A DNA stretch of 64,000 bases from positions 1,488,001 to 1,552,000 of the forward strand of contig NC_019964.1 of NCBI RefSeq assembly GCF_000328525.1. The letters are read 5' to 3'. Below the pieces are notes generated by a model. It was given only the letters and a program-made list of their open reading frames with translations. It made no database searches and was not told where the DNA came from. This document shows, piece by piece, positions 18,936 through 27,744 of the stretch (the first letter of the stretch is position 1; every line of letters starts with the position of its first letter). The DNA is from Halovivax ruber XH-70. GTDB lineage: Archaea > Halobacteriota > Halobacteria > Halobacteriales > Natrialbaceae. The position numbers and the translations under genes were made by a program.

Positions 18936-21656
18936 TCAAGAGTAAAACAGGGTTGGCCGCCGCCCGCGTTCGTCTGCGACGTCGTCGGCCGACCCCACTG
19001 TCGTCGATTCCTGGTCGAGCAGTGCGTCGAGGACGTCGATCGCTGCCTCCCCGTGGAGCGGTCGGTTGTCGTTGCCACATTGGTCGTCCATGATGCATGC
19101 CGGACAGCCGTCGATCCGGCCGCAGTCACAGCCGGCGATCAGCGCCCGTGCTCGTTCGGCGATCGCCTCGAACTCGTCGTATATCGCCCGCGAAAACCCG
19201 AGCCCGCCCTCGACGCCGTCGTAGATGAACCAGCCGCTTGCTGGCGGGCGATCGAGGTCGTCGGCGCGTGAGCGAATCGTCGCCTCGGCCGCCGCGATCG
19301 ACTCCGGCGCCCGGGTCGTCTCTCCGACGGCGTCGTCTGATTCCGCAGGATCGGCCGTCGACGCCGCCTGATGCGCGTCGAGCGAGAGCGTCGCGAGCCC
19401 GCCGAGATCTCGTTTGTCGACCATCAGTTCGAGCGGTGCGACGCCGATGGTGGCGTGTTCGGCGGCGTGCAGTCCCCCGGCGTAGCCGACGTGGACGCCC
19501 TCGCCGAATTCGCCGTCGAGTTCGGGCACCGCGAAGTCGCTGTAGCGGTCGACCAGTCGGGCTTCGACATCGGCTGGGACCTCGAGCCAGCACAGTTGTG
19601 TTTCCATCGGGAGCGCCGGGAGCCCGGTCGGGACGTTCTGGCGACGCTTCTGGCCGCCCTCGATTCGCACCTGGTCGAAGGAGCCGTAGTACGAGAGGAC
19701 GGTTCCGGTGCCGTGGTGCAGGACGAAGTCGCCGATCTCCCGCGACCGTTCGGATTCGGCGTCGAGGACGGTCACCTCGCGGTTCGTCCGCGTGTAGTAG
19801 TCTACGTCGACCGGCTGGATCACGACGTGGGGCTTCGGTCCCTCGTGGACGACGTCCGTGACCTCGTACTGGTGGCCCTCGTGGAGACGGACGGCCCCTT
19901 CGTGGAAATCACGGAAGACACGTTCGCGAGCGAGCGGCTCCATCTCTGGGTCGTGGCGGGCGTCGACGCCGTCTGCGAGACGAACCTCGTACTCCTGACC
20001 CGCGGTGGCGTACATCGACACCGAGGATTGCGGTCGTGGCGGGCCGGTGTAGGAGACGCCGGTCTCCAGTTGCCCGGAGAGGTGACCCGCTCGCCGCCAG
20101 AGTTCCACGGCGGATTCGAGTCGCTCGCGGTCGGCGAAGTTCTCGGCGTCGGTCTCGTCGAGCGCGAGTTCGTCCGCCGCACAGCGAACGTGCGTCGCGA
20201 AGACCGCGTCGTTCTCCGTATCGACGACGGCGTCCTCCACGTCGGACTCGGTGAGGTAGGATGGATTGGAGACGACGTACTGGTCCAGGGTCCGGTGGTC
20301 GGCGACGAGCACCGAGAGTGCGCGCTCGGTCCCACGGCCCGCTCGGCCGATCTGCTGCCAGAATGCCTGGCGTTGACCGGGGTAGCCCAGCTGGACGGTC
20401 GCGTCCATCGCGCCGATGTTGAGCCCGAGTTCCAGCGCGTTCGTCGAGGCGACGCCGTCGAGCGATCCCCTCTTCAAGCCCTGTTCCGTCGCGTGTCGAG
20501 AGTTGCGCGCGTGCCCGGCGTGATAGGAACGGAGATCGCTGGCACGTTCTGGTTCCGCGTAGTAACCCGACCATCGCTCTCGGCCGCGCTCGGCGCGCTC
20601 GATCGAGAGCTCGGCGAGCTTTCGCGAGGGGGTAAACAGGAGCGTCTGGGCCCCGTGGTAGGTGAGGTGGCTGAAGAGCCGCGGTGCCTCGACGGAGGCC
20701 GGGAGGCGATCGGCGCGTGCTCCATCGGGGTCATCGGTTTCGTCCGGGTCGGGATGGAATGCATCACCATCCTCCTCGTCGGCTGTCGACGCGCGCGGCG
20801 GGTTCCAGAGAACCAGTTCGCGCGGGCCTCGGGGTGAACCGTCCTCGTCGACGACGGTGACGGGTTCGTCGATCAGGGCCTCGGAGTGGGCAGCCGGATT
20901 GCCGATCGTCGCGCTCGTCAGGACGAATCCCGGGTCGACGCCGTAGTAGGTGAGCACTCGTTTGAGGCGGCGAATCGTCCAGGCGACATGCATGCCGTGG
21001 ACGCCGGTGTACGTGTGGGACTCGTCGATCACCACGAGATCGCACGCGCCGTAGAAACTGGCCCAGCGATCGTGGTCGTGGAGGTAGGTGTTCACGCCCG
21101 CGAAGTTGGTGACGATCACGTCGGCCGTCTCGCGAATCTCGCGGCGAGTCTCTCCGTGCTCGGTGTCGCCGTCGTAGACCCGGACGGTGACGTCGAGCCC
21201 GAGCGCCTCGTAGAGGTCGTTCAGCTCCCGTTCCTGGTCACGGGAGAGGGCCTTCGTCGGGTAGACGACGAGTGCGGTCGACCCTCGCTGACTGTGTTTC
21301 TCCCTGCTCGCGTCAGGTCCCGAGTCGCCAGCCTGGTAGTGTCTGGCGATCTGCAGGCCGTATACCAGTGTCTTCCCCGAGGCGGTACTCGTGGTGACGC
21401 AGACGTTCTCGTCGCGGGCGAGTGCCTCGAGTGCGTCGGCCTGGTGAGCATAGAGGTCGTGATCGAGCGGGCCGGCGAGCGCCGGTTGTAAAACGTCGCC
21501 CGCACGGATCGTCGTCGCTTCGCGTGCAGGTACGTCGACGACGGTCGCGTCGCCTGGCGTACCGGGATACGTCTCGATGACGCCCTCGCCCGTGATCGGG
21601 ATGCCGTCGCAGTCGGTCGATTCGTCCGTCTCGGACGTCCACTCGTTTCGGGTCAT
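18936..21656 (-). CDS. DEAD/DEAH-box helicase with Cys-rich C-terminus, YprA/MrfA-like
   Basis: 906 residues. Superfamily 2 motifs: Walker A STASGKTL (~90-97), DESH box in LVVIDESHTYTG, TSATIGNP (motif III) and QQIGRAGRG (motif VI). The C-terminal DUF1998-type domain ends in a zinc-type cluster, CDCGRIDGCPACIMDDQCGN. This layout is that of YprA (MrfA, Bacillus mitomycin repair helicase) and Hrq1. A 3'-to-5' DNA translocase in excision-type repair is inferred. The ATG overlaps the stop of the upstream nuclease gene by one base, so the two are translationally coupled, as yprA-yprB also form a pair in bacteria. Confidence 0.85.
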   Translation of the reverse strand: MTRNEWTSETDESTDCDGIPITGEGVIETYPGTPGDATVVDVPAREATTIRAGDVLQPALAGPLDHDLYAHQADALEALARDENVCVTTSTASGKTLVYGLQIARHYQAGDSGPDASREKHSQRGSTALVVYPTKALSRDQERELNDLYEALGLDVTVRVYDGDTEHGETRREIRETADVIVTNFAGVNTYLHDHDRWASFYGACDLVVIDESHTYTGVHGMHVAWTIRRLKRVLTYYGVDPGFVLTSATIGNPAAHSEALIDEPVTVVDEDGSPRGPRELVLWNPPRASTADEEDGDAFHPDPDETDDPDGARADRLPASVEAPRLFSHLTYHGAQTLLFTPSRKLAELSIERAERGRERWSGYYAEPERASDLRSYHAGHARNSRHATEQGLKRGSLDGVASTNALELGLNIGAMDATVQLGYPGQRQAFWQQIGRAGRGTERALSVLVADHRTLDQYVVSNPSYLTESDVEDAVVDTENDAVFATHVRCAADELALDETDAENFADRERLESAVELWRRAGHLSGQLETGVSYTGPPRPQSSVSMYATAGQEYEVRLADGVDARHDPEMEPLARERVFRDFHEGAVRLHEGHQYEVTDVVHEGPKPHVVIQPVDVDYYTRTNREVTVLDAESERSREIGDFVLHHGTGTVLSYYGSFDQVRIEGGQKRRQNVPTGLPALPMETQLCWLEVPADVEARLVDRYSDFAVPELDGEFGEGVHVGYAGGLHAAEHATIGVAPLELMVDKRDLGGLATLSLDAHQAASTADPAESDDAVGETTRAPESIAAAEATIRSRADDLDRPPASGWFIYDGVEGGLGFSRAIYDEFEAIAERARALIAGCDCGRIDGCPACIMDDQCGNDNRPLHGEAAIDVLDALLDQESTTVGSADDVADERGRRPTLFYS

Positions 21657-23245
21657 CAGGCAAAATCACCCAGGCCGGTCTGGCCGGCTGGTGTTCGATC
21701 GCAATCGTGTGCTGCCATAGGGGCGTCCATCAGTGCGTCGTAGATTGCCCACAGCGCGCGGCAGTCGTCCTCGCAGTAGCGTTCGTGGCGATCCCAGTCG
21801 AGGGGTTCGCCCGTGCGGACGAACCGCGAGTAGGCGGCTGCCGTCGTCGCCCCGTCGAGGCCGGTCCCTGCGCGCTCGTACCCCAGAGCCTCGGCGACGG
21901 CCGTCAGTTTGTTCGTTCGCCCGGGAAGCACGGCGTTTCCGTCGGTGACCGCCCAGCGGTACAGATCACGTTTCCCGATCGATTCCCAGGGATCCCGATA
22001 CGCCGGGACGTATCGCTCGACGAAGGCCCCGAGGTGTTTGTAATCGAACCGCCACCCGTTCCACGTGAGCAGGGTTCGATCCGACTGCGACCCAACCAGC
22101 CACTCGACGAACGTTTCCACGACGGCTCCCGGGTCCGAGGGATCGCGTCGTTCGACGAACGCGCGATAATTATCTGTTGCAGGATCGTAGACGCCGATCT
22201 GCCAGATGATCGACGGCGAGAGGCCGTCCGTCTCGATGTCGAGACACAGCGGCGGGTCAGCGTCTCCGCTTCCCGGGAGCGCTTCTTCCGTCACACGACG
22301 GGGTTCACCGGTTTCTATGACGCGGGCGTGCTGTCGCATGCGATCGGCAGCACTGGCGCCGATTCCCGGGAGGGCTGCCAGTTCGGAGACCGGAGTCTCG
22401 AGGAGGTCGGCCCTGCTTCGAACGTCGCGGTCGGCCAGCCCCTGCGCCGTCTTCGGACCGACGCCGTCGACCGCACGGATACCGAACGCGTCGCTTCCGA
22501 TCGAGTCGACGGAACGGATCGGCCAGTGGTCGGCGACCCCGGTTCCGTCGGTTGCGTCATCGTCAGCATATTCTTGGGAGGCATCGTGCCCGAGACGCAT
22601 CGTAACGACGGTCCCGCTATCGCCGTAGTCGTCGATCGACCCGACACCGCGGAGACGCAGCGAGACGGTCGCCGCCCCCTCGCGTTCCGACCGCTCGTCC
22701 AGTCGGTTCGCAGCCGGTTCGCGAACGTCGCGGACCGTGGCGTCTTCGCGGTCGAGGACCCAGCATCGATCGTATTCGGCGGGCAAGCGACCGGTCAGGA
22801 TCGTCACGCGGGACCGACCGGCGGGAACGACGTCCGCGAGCGCGTCGGCGTGATCGAGCGATGCCTCGAGCGTCGTTTGATCGACCGAGACACCGACGTC
22901 GTCGCAGACGAGAATCACGGGTCTGTTGGGCGCATCGGCGTGGACCTCGGCCACCGTCGAGGCAGCTTTCGACAGTGCGGTGGCCCTCTGGACCGGGACG
23001 ATCGAGGTTTCGCCGACGGCATGGTTCTGTACGGCGCCGTCCACGCGGCCAAGTGGCGGGTGGATGACCGGTCCCTCGAACACCTGTCGTGCGCGAGCGA
23101 CGGCCTGTGGGCGTCGGTCGGGGCCGGGGAGCAAGACGAGGTCGGGCTCGACGTGCGCTCGAACGTCGGTCAGGGCGGTTGACTCGCGCGTCGCGGCCAT
23201 CTCTGCGGGAATGGCGAGCACGGTCGACTCGACGGCGGCATCCAT
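21656..23245 (-). CDS. RNase H-like exonuclease with HhH repeats, YprB/MrfB-like
   Basis: 529 residues in three parts. Residues 1-~250 are an unassigned region (VILVCDDVGVSVDQTTLE, VTILTGRLPAEYDRCWVLD). Residues ~256-312 are tandem helix-hairpin-helix motifs (AVDGVGPKTAQGLADRD, LPGIGASAADRM). Residues ~330-529 form a YprB-type DEDD exonuclease with CLDIETDGL (Asp336, Glu338), LLTWNGWRFDYKHL and RYCEDDCRALW (a YxxxD arrangement). It is the probable nuclease partner of the helicase encoded immediately downstream. Transcription runs from this gene into the helicase. It is divergent from thyA. Confidence 0.82.
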   Translation of the reverse strand: MDAAVESTVLAIPAEMAATRESTALTDVRAHVEPDLVLLPGPDRRPQAVARARQVFEGPVIHPPLGRVDGAVQNHAVGETSIVPVQRATALSKAASTVAEVHADAPNRPVILVCDDVGVSVDQTTLEASLDHADALADVVPAGRSRVTILTGRLPAEYDRCWVLDREDATVRDVREPAANRLDERSEREGAATVSLRLRGVGSIDDYGDSGTVVTMRLGHDASQEYADDDATDGTGVADHWPIRSVDSIGSDAFGIRAVDGVGPKTAQGLADRDVRSRADLLETPVSELAALPGIGASAADRMRQHARVIETGEPRRVTEEALPGSGDADPPLCLDIETDGLSPSIIWQIGVYDPATDNYRAFVERRDPSDPGAVVETFVEWLVGSQSDRTLLTWNGWRFDYKHLGAFVERYVPAYRDPWESIGKRDLYRWAVTDGNAVLPGRTNKLTAVAEALGYERAGTGLDGATTAAAYSRFVRTGEPLDWDRHERYCEDDCRALWAIYDALMDAPMAAHDCDRTPAGQTGLGDFA

Positions 23246-23461
23246 CGCACGGGGGAAGGTGGGCCCGTCTCAAGAGGGTTCCGAGACCGGGGCGAAAGTG
23301 AACAATGGGAGCGCCCAGTTTGCCGTGTAGTTGGAACGATGGCACGTTCCTCCCGGGCGTGGCCAGCTAACCTTCGATATTCTCGCCGAGCCAAAATAGT
23401 GCTTGATAGGTTCTCCCTGCTCTTTTCCAGGGTTACAGGGCCCGAAAGGACGTATCATCGG

Positions 23462-23467
23462 ACTTTA
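23462..23467 (+). promoter_or_regulatory. TATA-like box of thyA
   Basis: TTTATG lies 27-32 nt upstream of the ATG at 23494. This supports that start (MQQYLDLVDD) rather than the ATG nine codons earlier, which lies inside the box. Confidence 0.5.
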
Positions 23468-23493
23468 TGCTCTCCCACGCAGAGTACCGCACA

Positions 23494-24510
23494 ATGCAAC
23501 AGTATCTGGATCTGGTCGACGACGTCCTCGCCTCTGGGACGTACAAGCCCAACCGGACGGGCGTCGACACGATCTCACGCTTCAGTCGCCACTACGAGGT
23601 CGACTTACAGGAGGGGTATCCACTCCTGACGACCAAGCAGATGGATGGCTACCGCTGGAACTCGATGATCCACGAGGTCTGCTGGTACCTCTCCGGCGAG
23701 GAGCACATCCGGACGCTCCGTGAGGAGACCAGGATCTGGGACGCCTGGGCCGACGACGAGGGGCGGCTGGACACCGCGTACGGTCGCTTCTGGCGGCGCT
23801 TTCCGGTTCCGGAAGAGTCGGCGCAACTAGACGGCGAGTCCTGGCCCGACGACGCACAGCGCTGGGTGACCGAGGAGGCCGACGGGCGGACCACGTTCGA
23901 CCAGTTGCAGTACGTGATCGACACGCTCTCGGACAGCCCGAACTCGCGTCGACTCGTCGTCAACGCCTGGCATCCGGCGAACGCGGCCGTCTCGACGCTT
24001 CCGCCGTGTCACTACACGTTCGTCTTCAACGTACAGGGCGACCGACTCAACTGCCACCTGACCCAGCGCTCGGGCGACGTCGCGCTCGGCGTTCCGTTCA
24101 ACGTCGCCGCCTACTCCCTGCTCACGAAAGTGATCGCCAACCAGACCGGCTTCGAACCCGGCACGTTTGGTCACACCATCGTCGACGCACACGTCTACTG
24201 CGGGACGGGCGAGCGCGGCGAGTGGTACGCGGACAACCTGGACGCCTTGCAGGATCGACTGGCCGACGTCGACGATCGAGCGGCGTACCGAGACGTTCGT
24301 GACTGGATCGAGGCGACCGCACCGCCAGAAGCTGCCGGTGCGGAGAACATGGATCACGTTCCCGGATTGCTCGAACAGTGTGCCCGGGAACCACTCTCGC
24401 GACCGACGCTCTCGGTGGCCGACGTGTCGATCGACGACATCACCGCGGACGATGTCGAACTCCGCGACTACGAGAGCCACGACGGACTGACCTTCGGCGT
24501 GGCGGAGTGA
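23494..24510 (+). CDS. thyA: Thymidylate synthase
   Basis: 338 residues. The ThyA signatures are NRTGVDTISRF (dUMP phosphate loop), the catalytic Cys172 in LPPCHYTFVFNV, CHLTQRSGDVALGVPFN, and HIVDAHVYC-like VDAHVYCG. An insert of about 40 acidic residues after GRFW is common in haloarchaeal ThyA. It methylates dUMP to dTMP using methylene-tetrahydrofolate and yields dihydrofolate, which the next gene product recycles. thyA and folA are separated by 2 bp and form an operon. Confidence 0.97.
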   Translation: MQQYLDLVDDVLASGTYKPNRTGVDTISRFSRHYEVDLQEGYPLLTTKQMDGYRWNSMIHEVCWYLSGEEHIRTLREETRIWDAWADDEGRLDTAYGRFWRRFPVPEESAQLDGESWPDDAQRWVTEEADGRTTFDQLQYVIDTLSDSPNSRRLVVNAWHPANAAVSTLPPCHYTFVFNVQGDRLNCHLTQRSGDVALGVPFNVAAYSLLTKVIANQTGFEPGTFGHTIVDAHVYCGTGERGEWYADNLDALQDRLADVDDRAAYRDVRDWIEATAPPEAAGAENMDHVPGLLEQCAREPLSRPTLSVADVSIDDITADDVELRDYESHDGLTFGVAE

Positions 24511-24512
24511 GC

Positions 24513-25112
24513 ATGCCTGGAACCGACGCTGGCGAGGTCGACAACGGGTTCGGGGACGCCGATAGATCCGATCCCGCCGAAACGGCGATCGAGACGGCCC
24601 TCGAACTCGTCGCGATCGTCGCCGTCGCCGAAAACGGCGTCATCGGTGTCGACGGGGAGATGCCCTGGCACATCCCCGAGGATCTGGCGCACTTCAAACG
24701 AGAGACGACCGGGCACCCGGTTATCATGGGTCGAGTCACCTACGAGAGCATCGTCGCGGGACTCGGCGAGCCGTTGCCCGATCGCACCTCGATCGTCCTC
24801 ACCTCACGCGCGTTCGAGACGCCCGAGAACGTGCTGGTGGTCGACGGGATCGACGCAGCCGTTCGCGCGGCCGAACGGGCCGATCGCGAACGCCACGACG
24901 GATCGGGTCGCACCTACGTCGCCGGCGGTGCGTCCGTCTACGAGCAGTTGCTCCCGGCCGTCGACCGGCTCGTCGTCACCGAGGTCGGTCGGGCGCCGGA
25001 GGGCGACGCCTTCTTCCCGGAAATCGACCCTTCCGTCTGGCGCGAGGTCGCGAGAGACGAACGCGAATCGGTCACGTTTCTCGAGTACGAACGTATCGGC
25101 TCGAAAGCGTAG
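24513..25112 (+). CDS. folA: Dihydrofolate reductase
   Basis: 199 residues. The DHFR fold is clear from VAVAENGVIGVDGEMPWHIPEDLAHFK (key residues: Ala-Glu-Asn-Gly loop, MPW and the substrate Asp/Glu at PED), VIMGRVTYESI, TSIVLTSR and YVAGGASVYEQLLP. About 33 extra acidic residues precede the fold; the true start could lie further in, but no ATG is better placed. It reduces dihydrofolate to tetrahydrofolate with NADPH, completing the cycle with ThyA encoded just upstream. Confidence 0.96.
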   Translation: MPGTDAGEVDNGFGDADRSDPAETAIETALELVAIVAVAENGVIGVDGEMPWHIPEDLAHFKRETTGHPVIMGRVTYESIVAGLGEPLPDRTSIVLTSRAFETPENVLVVDGIDAAVRAAERADRERHDGSGRTYVAGGASVYEQLLPAVDRLVVTEVGRAPEGDAFFPEIDPSVWREVARDERESVTFLEYERIGSKA

Positions 25113-25195
25113 TATTGCGGGCTATCACGGCGTCGTCGCGGTCGTTCCAGTCCGTGTGAGGAACGTTTTTCAGCCCGCGAGTGTTCACTTAGGCT

Positions 25196-26404
25196 ATGGA
25201 CCCGTTCGAGGGCGAGATCTCGCCCGGTTCGATCGAGTACGAACCGGTCAGCGTGAAGGACGTCCTCGTCGAGATGAAGGATACCGCGGAACTGTTGATC
25301 GACCTCTCGTTTTCCGCCATCCTCCACCAGCACCACGATCTCGCCCGGGAGGTCCTACGCTTAGAAGAGCGGATGGACCTCCTCGAACTGCGCGCCCGGA
25401 TGAGCCTCCTGATGGCCGCTCGAAACCCGGACGACGCCGAACGGCTCGCCCCGGTGCTCGGGATCGTCGCTGCGACCGACCAGATCAGCGACGCGGCCGG
25501 TGACATCGCGAAGATCCTCGTCGAAGACGCCGGGTTACCGGACGCGATGCGAACGACGCTCCCGGAGGCGATCGAATCGCTCGAACGCACCGACGTGACA
25601 GAGACGTCGACATACGCGGGGCGAACACTGGTCGACATCGATCTCGAATCGGAGACGGGCGTCCGTGTCATCACGCTTCGGCGAGGCGACGAGTGGATCC
25701 TGGACCCCGGTCCGGAGACGGTCATCGAGGCCGGCGACGTGGCGTTCCTTCGCGGGACAGAGACGGATCTCGGGCCGGTCGTCGAGACGCTCACCGGTGA
25801 GGCCTACGAACTCCCGGAGCCAGAACCACCTGCCATCGCCGACCTCGAACGAGCGATCGACACGATCGTGCTCATGAAGGATTTGAGCGAACTGGCCGTC
25901 GACCTGGCCTACAGCAGCGTCCTCTTCGACAGTCAGGATCTGGCAGAAGAGGTCCGTAATCTCGAGATCGAAGTCGACGCGTTACAGTCGCGCTTTTCGG
26001 CGTGGGCCCTGAAGGCCGCGAGCGAGGCTGACGACCCGGTTCGGATTCGGGGGTTGATGATCCTCGCGAGCGCCACCGAAGAGATCAGCGACGCGGCGAT
26101 CGACATCAGCGAAGGGATCTTCCGGCAACTCGACGTCCATCCCGTCGTCCAGCTGGCCGTCCAGGAGTCCGACGAGATCATCACTCGTATCACGGTCGAC
26201 CCCGACAGCGACCTGGTCGGTGTGGAGATTGTCGATGGTCGCCTGGCGACAGACGCCGGAATGAGTGCCATCGCGATCCGCCGCCCGGACGACGGCTGGC
26301 TGCTGATCGCTGACGACGACGCGCAATTGCGCGCCGGCGACGTCCTCATCGCGAAAGGGACGCGTAACGCGGAGGAGTCGGTCCAGTCCCTCTCGCAGGC
26401 CTAG
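25196..26404 (+). CDS. Duplicated PhoU / TrkA-C domain protein
   Basis: 402 residues with an internal duplication. Each half has a PhoU-like helical bundle (residues ~20-110 and ~220-310: KDTAELLIDLSFSAIL against KDLSELAVDLAYSSVL, and DQISDAAGDI against EEISDAAIDI) followed by a TrkA-C ligand-binding domain (~140-205 and ~325-395; ending AGDVAFLRGTE and AGDVLIAKGT). No membrane segment. Such proteins act as cytosolic regulatory subunits of cation transporters or channels. The gene converges on the MgtE-type transporter pair just downstream, a plausible partner. Confidence 0.8.
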   Translation: MDPFEGEISPGSIEYEPVSVKDVLVEMKDTAELLIDLSFSAILHQHHDLAREVLRLEERMDLLELRARMSLLMAARNPDDAERLAPVLGIVAATDQISDAAGDIAKILVEDAGLPDAMRTTLPEAIESLERTDVTETSTYAGRTLVDIDLESETGVRVITLRRGDEWILDPGPETVIEAGDVAFLRGTETDLGPVVETLTGEAYELPEPEPPAIADLERAIDTIVLMKDLSELAVDLAYSSVLFDSQDLAEEVRNLEIEVDALQSRFSAWALKAASEADDPVRIRGLMILASATEEISDAAIDISEGIFRQLDVHPVVQLAVQESDEIITRITVDPDSDLVGVEIVDGRLATDAGMSAIAIRRPDDGWLLIADDDAQLRAGDVLIAKGTRNAEESVQSLSQA

Positions 26405-26444
26405 TCGCCCGTTTGATGTCGACCGTTCCGTCCAGAATTCACTC

Positions 26445-27020
26445 TCACAGCCCAACGACGAGCGACGCCACCGCGAGGAAGATGACGACGCCGAAGACGT
26501 CGATCAGACTCGTGATGATCGGGATCGTCGTGTCGTCGGGATCGACGCCGAGTCGATACGAGCCGTAGGTCGCCGCGAAGCTGAACACGACGACGAGTAT
26601 CGCGATGGCGGTGCCGCTGCCGATCGAGATGGCGAGTAATACCGGGAGCGAGAGTGTCGACCCGATCACGAGTCCGACGAGGAACGCCCCCACGCCGAGG
26701 AGAGTGAAGATGGTGAGCGCCAGCGCGACGATCGCGACGACGTTCGCCCAGAGGTCTGGATCGCGCACGTCGAGGTCGGTCATACCCAGGTGAAACCGGG
26801 TCGTGAGCCGCGAGCTCAAGATGGCGCCGAGATTGCCGCCAGTCCCGATGATCGTCGGGACCATCACGGCGAGCAGGCCGTACTCTGCGAGGAGTTCCTC
26901 GGCCTCTTCGAGGGTAAGACCGGCCCAGAGGACGATCGCCGAGAGGACGACGAGCAGCGGGAACATCGTGCGGACGATCGATCGCGTCGACCAGGTATCG
27001 AGCCCGCCGTCCGAACCCAT
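26445..27020 (-). CDS. MgtE-type divalent cation transporter, second half-protein
   Basis: 191 residues with five or so membrane helices. GTGGNLGAILSSRLTTRFHLG and DPDDTTIPIITSLIDVFG are the MgtE/SLC41 transmembrane-domain signatures (the helix containing P-I-x-T-S-x-x-D binds Mg). There is no N-terminal CBS or MgtE_N domain. The ATG shares one base with the stop of the upstream half-protein. A heterodimeric Mg or other divalent cation transporter with that protein is inferred. Regulation may come from the PhoU/TrkA-C protein encoded convergently. Confidence 0.85.
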   Translation of the reverse strand: MGSDGGLDTWSTRSIVRTMFPLLVVLSAIVLWAGLTLEEAEELLAEYGLLAVMVPTIIGTGGNLGAILSSRLTTRFHLGMTDLDVRDPDLWANVVAIVALALTIFTLLGVGAFLVGLVIGSTLSLPVLLAISIGSGTAIAILVVVFSFAATYGSYRLGVDPDDTTIPIITSLIDVFGVVIFLAVASLVVGL

Positions 27021-27592
27021 CACGGGACGAGCACCTCCACGGCGACCACTGCGAAGAGGAGAAAGAGCATGCCGAAGATGTCGCCGAGAGTCGTCACGAC
27101 CGGCCCGACGAGATTGTCGGGATCGTAACCGCGTTCGAAGCCGACGAAGATGACTCCCAGCAGCCCGGCGACGAGGACGACGGCGGTCAGCACACCCGAG
27201 ATCAGCATGATCGCGACGAGTTCGAAGAGTGTGGCGACCTCTCGGCCCAGCCCGTGGAGGACGAGCCACGTGAGGACCGCGATGACGATCGAGACGCCGA
27301 TCGCGTTGACGAGCGAGGCCACGACCGCGTTGACGAGTCGATCGTCACGGACGAACCGCGGCTCGATCACCCCCTGGTGGAGGCCGCTCGAGATTCGCCC
27401 GCCGAGGGCGCCGTAGACGTTCCCGCGCGTGGCGAGGAACACGGGGATCATCACGAGCAATCCCGGAAAGTCAGCGACTTTCGGCACCATCTCCTCTAAA
27501 ACCAGTCCGGCGAAGAGGCCGCCGAGCAGCGAGACGAGCAGGATCGGGAGTGCCTGACGGTAGATCGTCCAGGCCTCCGACCGAACGGACAT
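27020..27592 (-). CDS. MgtE-type divalent cation transporter, first half-protein
   Basis: 190 residues, five hydrophobic segments. TRGNVYGALGGRISSGLHQG and DPDNLVGPVVTTLGDIFG repeat the same SLC41 signatures as its neighbour, showing two diverged copies of one domain. Bacterial MgtE forms a homodimer of a single such domain. Here two separate genes, overlapping by one base, probably encode the two faces of a heterodimer. Cytoplasmic regulatory domains are lacking. First gene of the operon; the ATG is the conserved short N-terminus. Confidence 0.85.
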   Translation of the reverse strand: MSVRSEAWTIYRQALPILLVSLLGGLFAGLVLEEMVPKVADFPGLLVMIPVFLATRGNVYGALGGRISSGLHQGVIEPRFVRDDRLVNAVVASLVNAIGVSIVIAVLTWLVLHGLGREVATLFELVAIMLISGVLTAVVLVAGLLGVIFVGFERGYDPDNLVGPVVTTLGDIFGMLFLLFAVVAVEVLVP

Positions 27593-27744
27593 AGCGCATT
27601 CTCTCTCAGTCGGCTGTTAAACGTACCGGAGTCCAATGTCCGTGTGCCCGTGAACGTGACCGGCGAAACGGTTTCACACGATCGTCGTCCGGTGGTGCTG
27701 GCCGCGAGGCCACTCCTTTTGAACGCGCTGCGTGTAGGGAGGAT

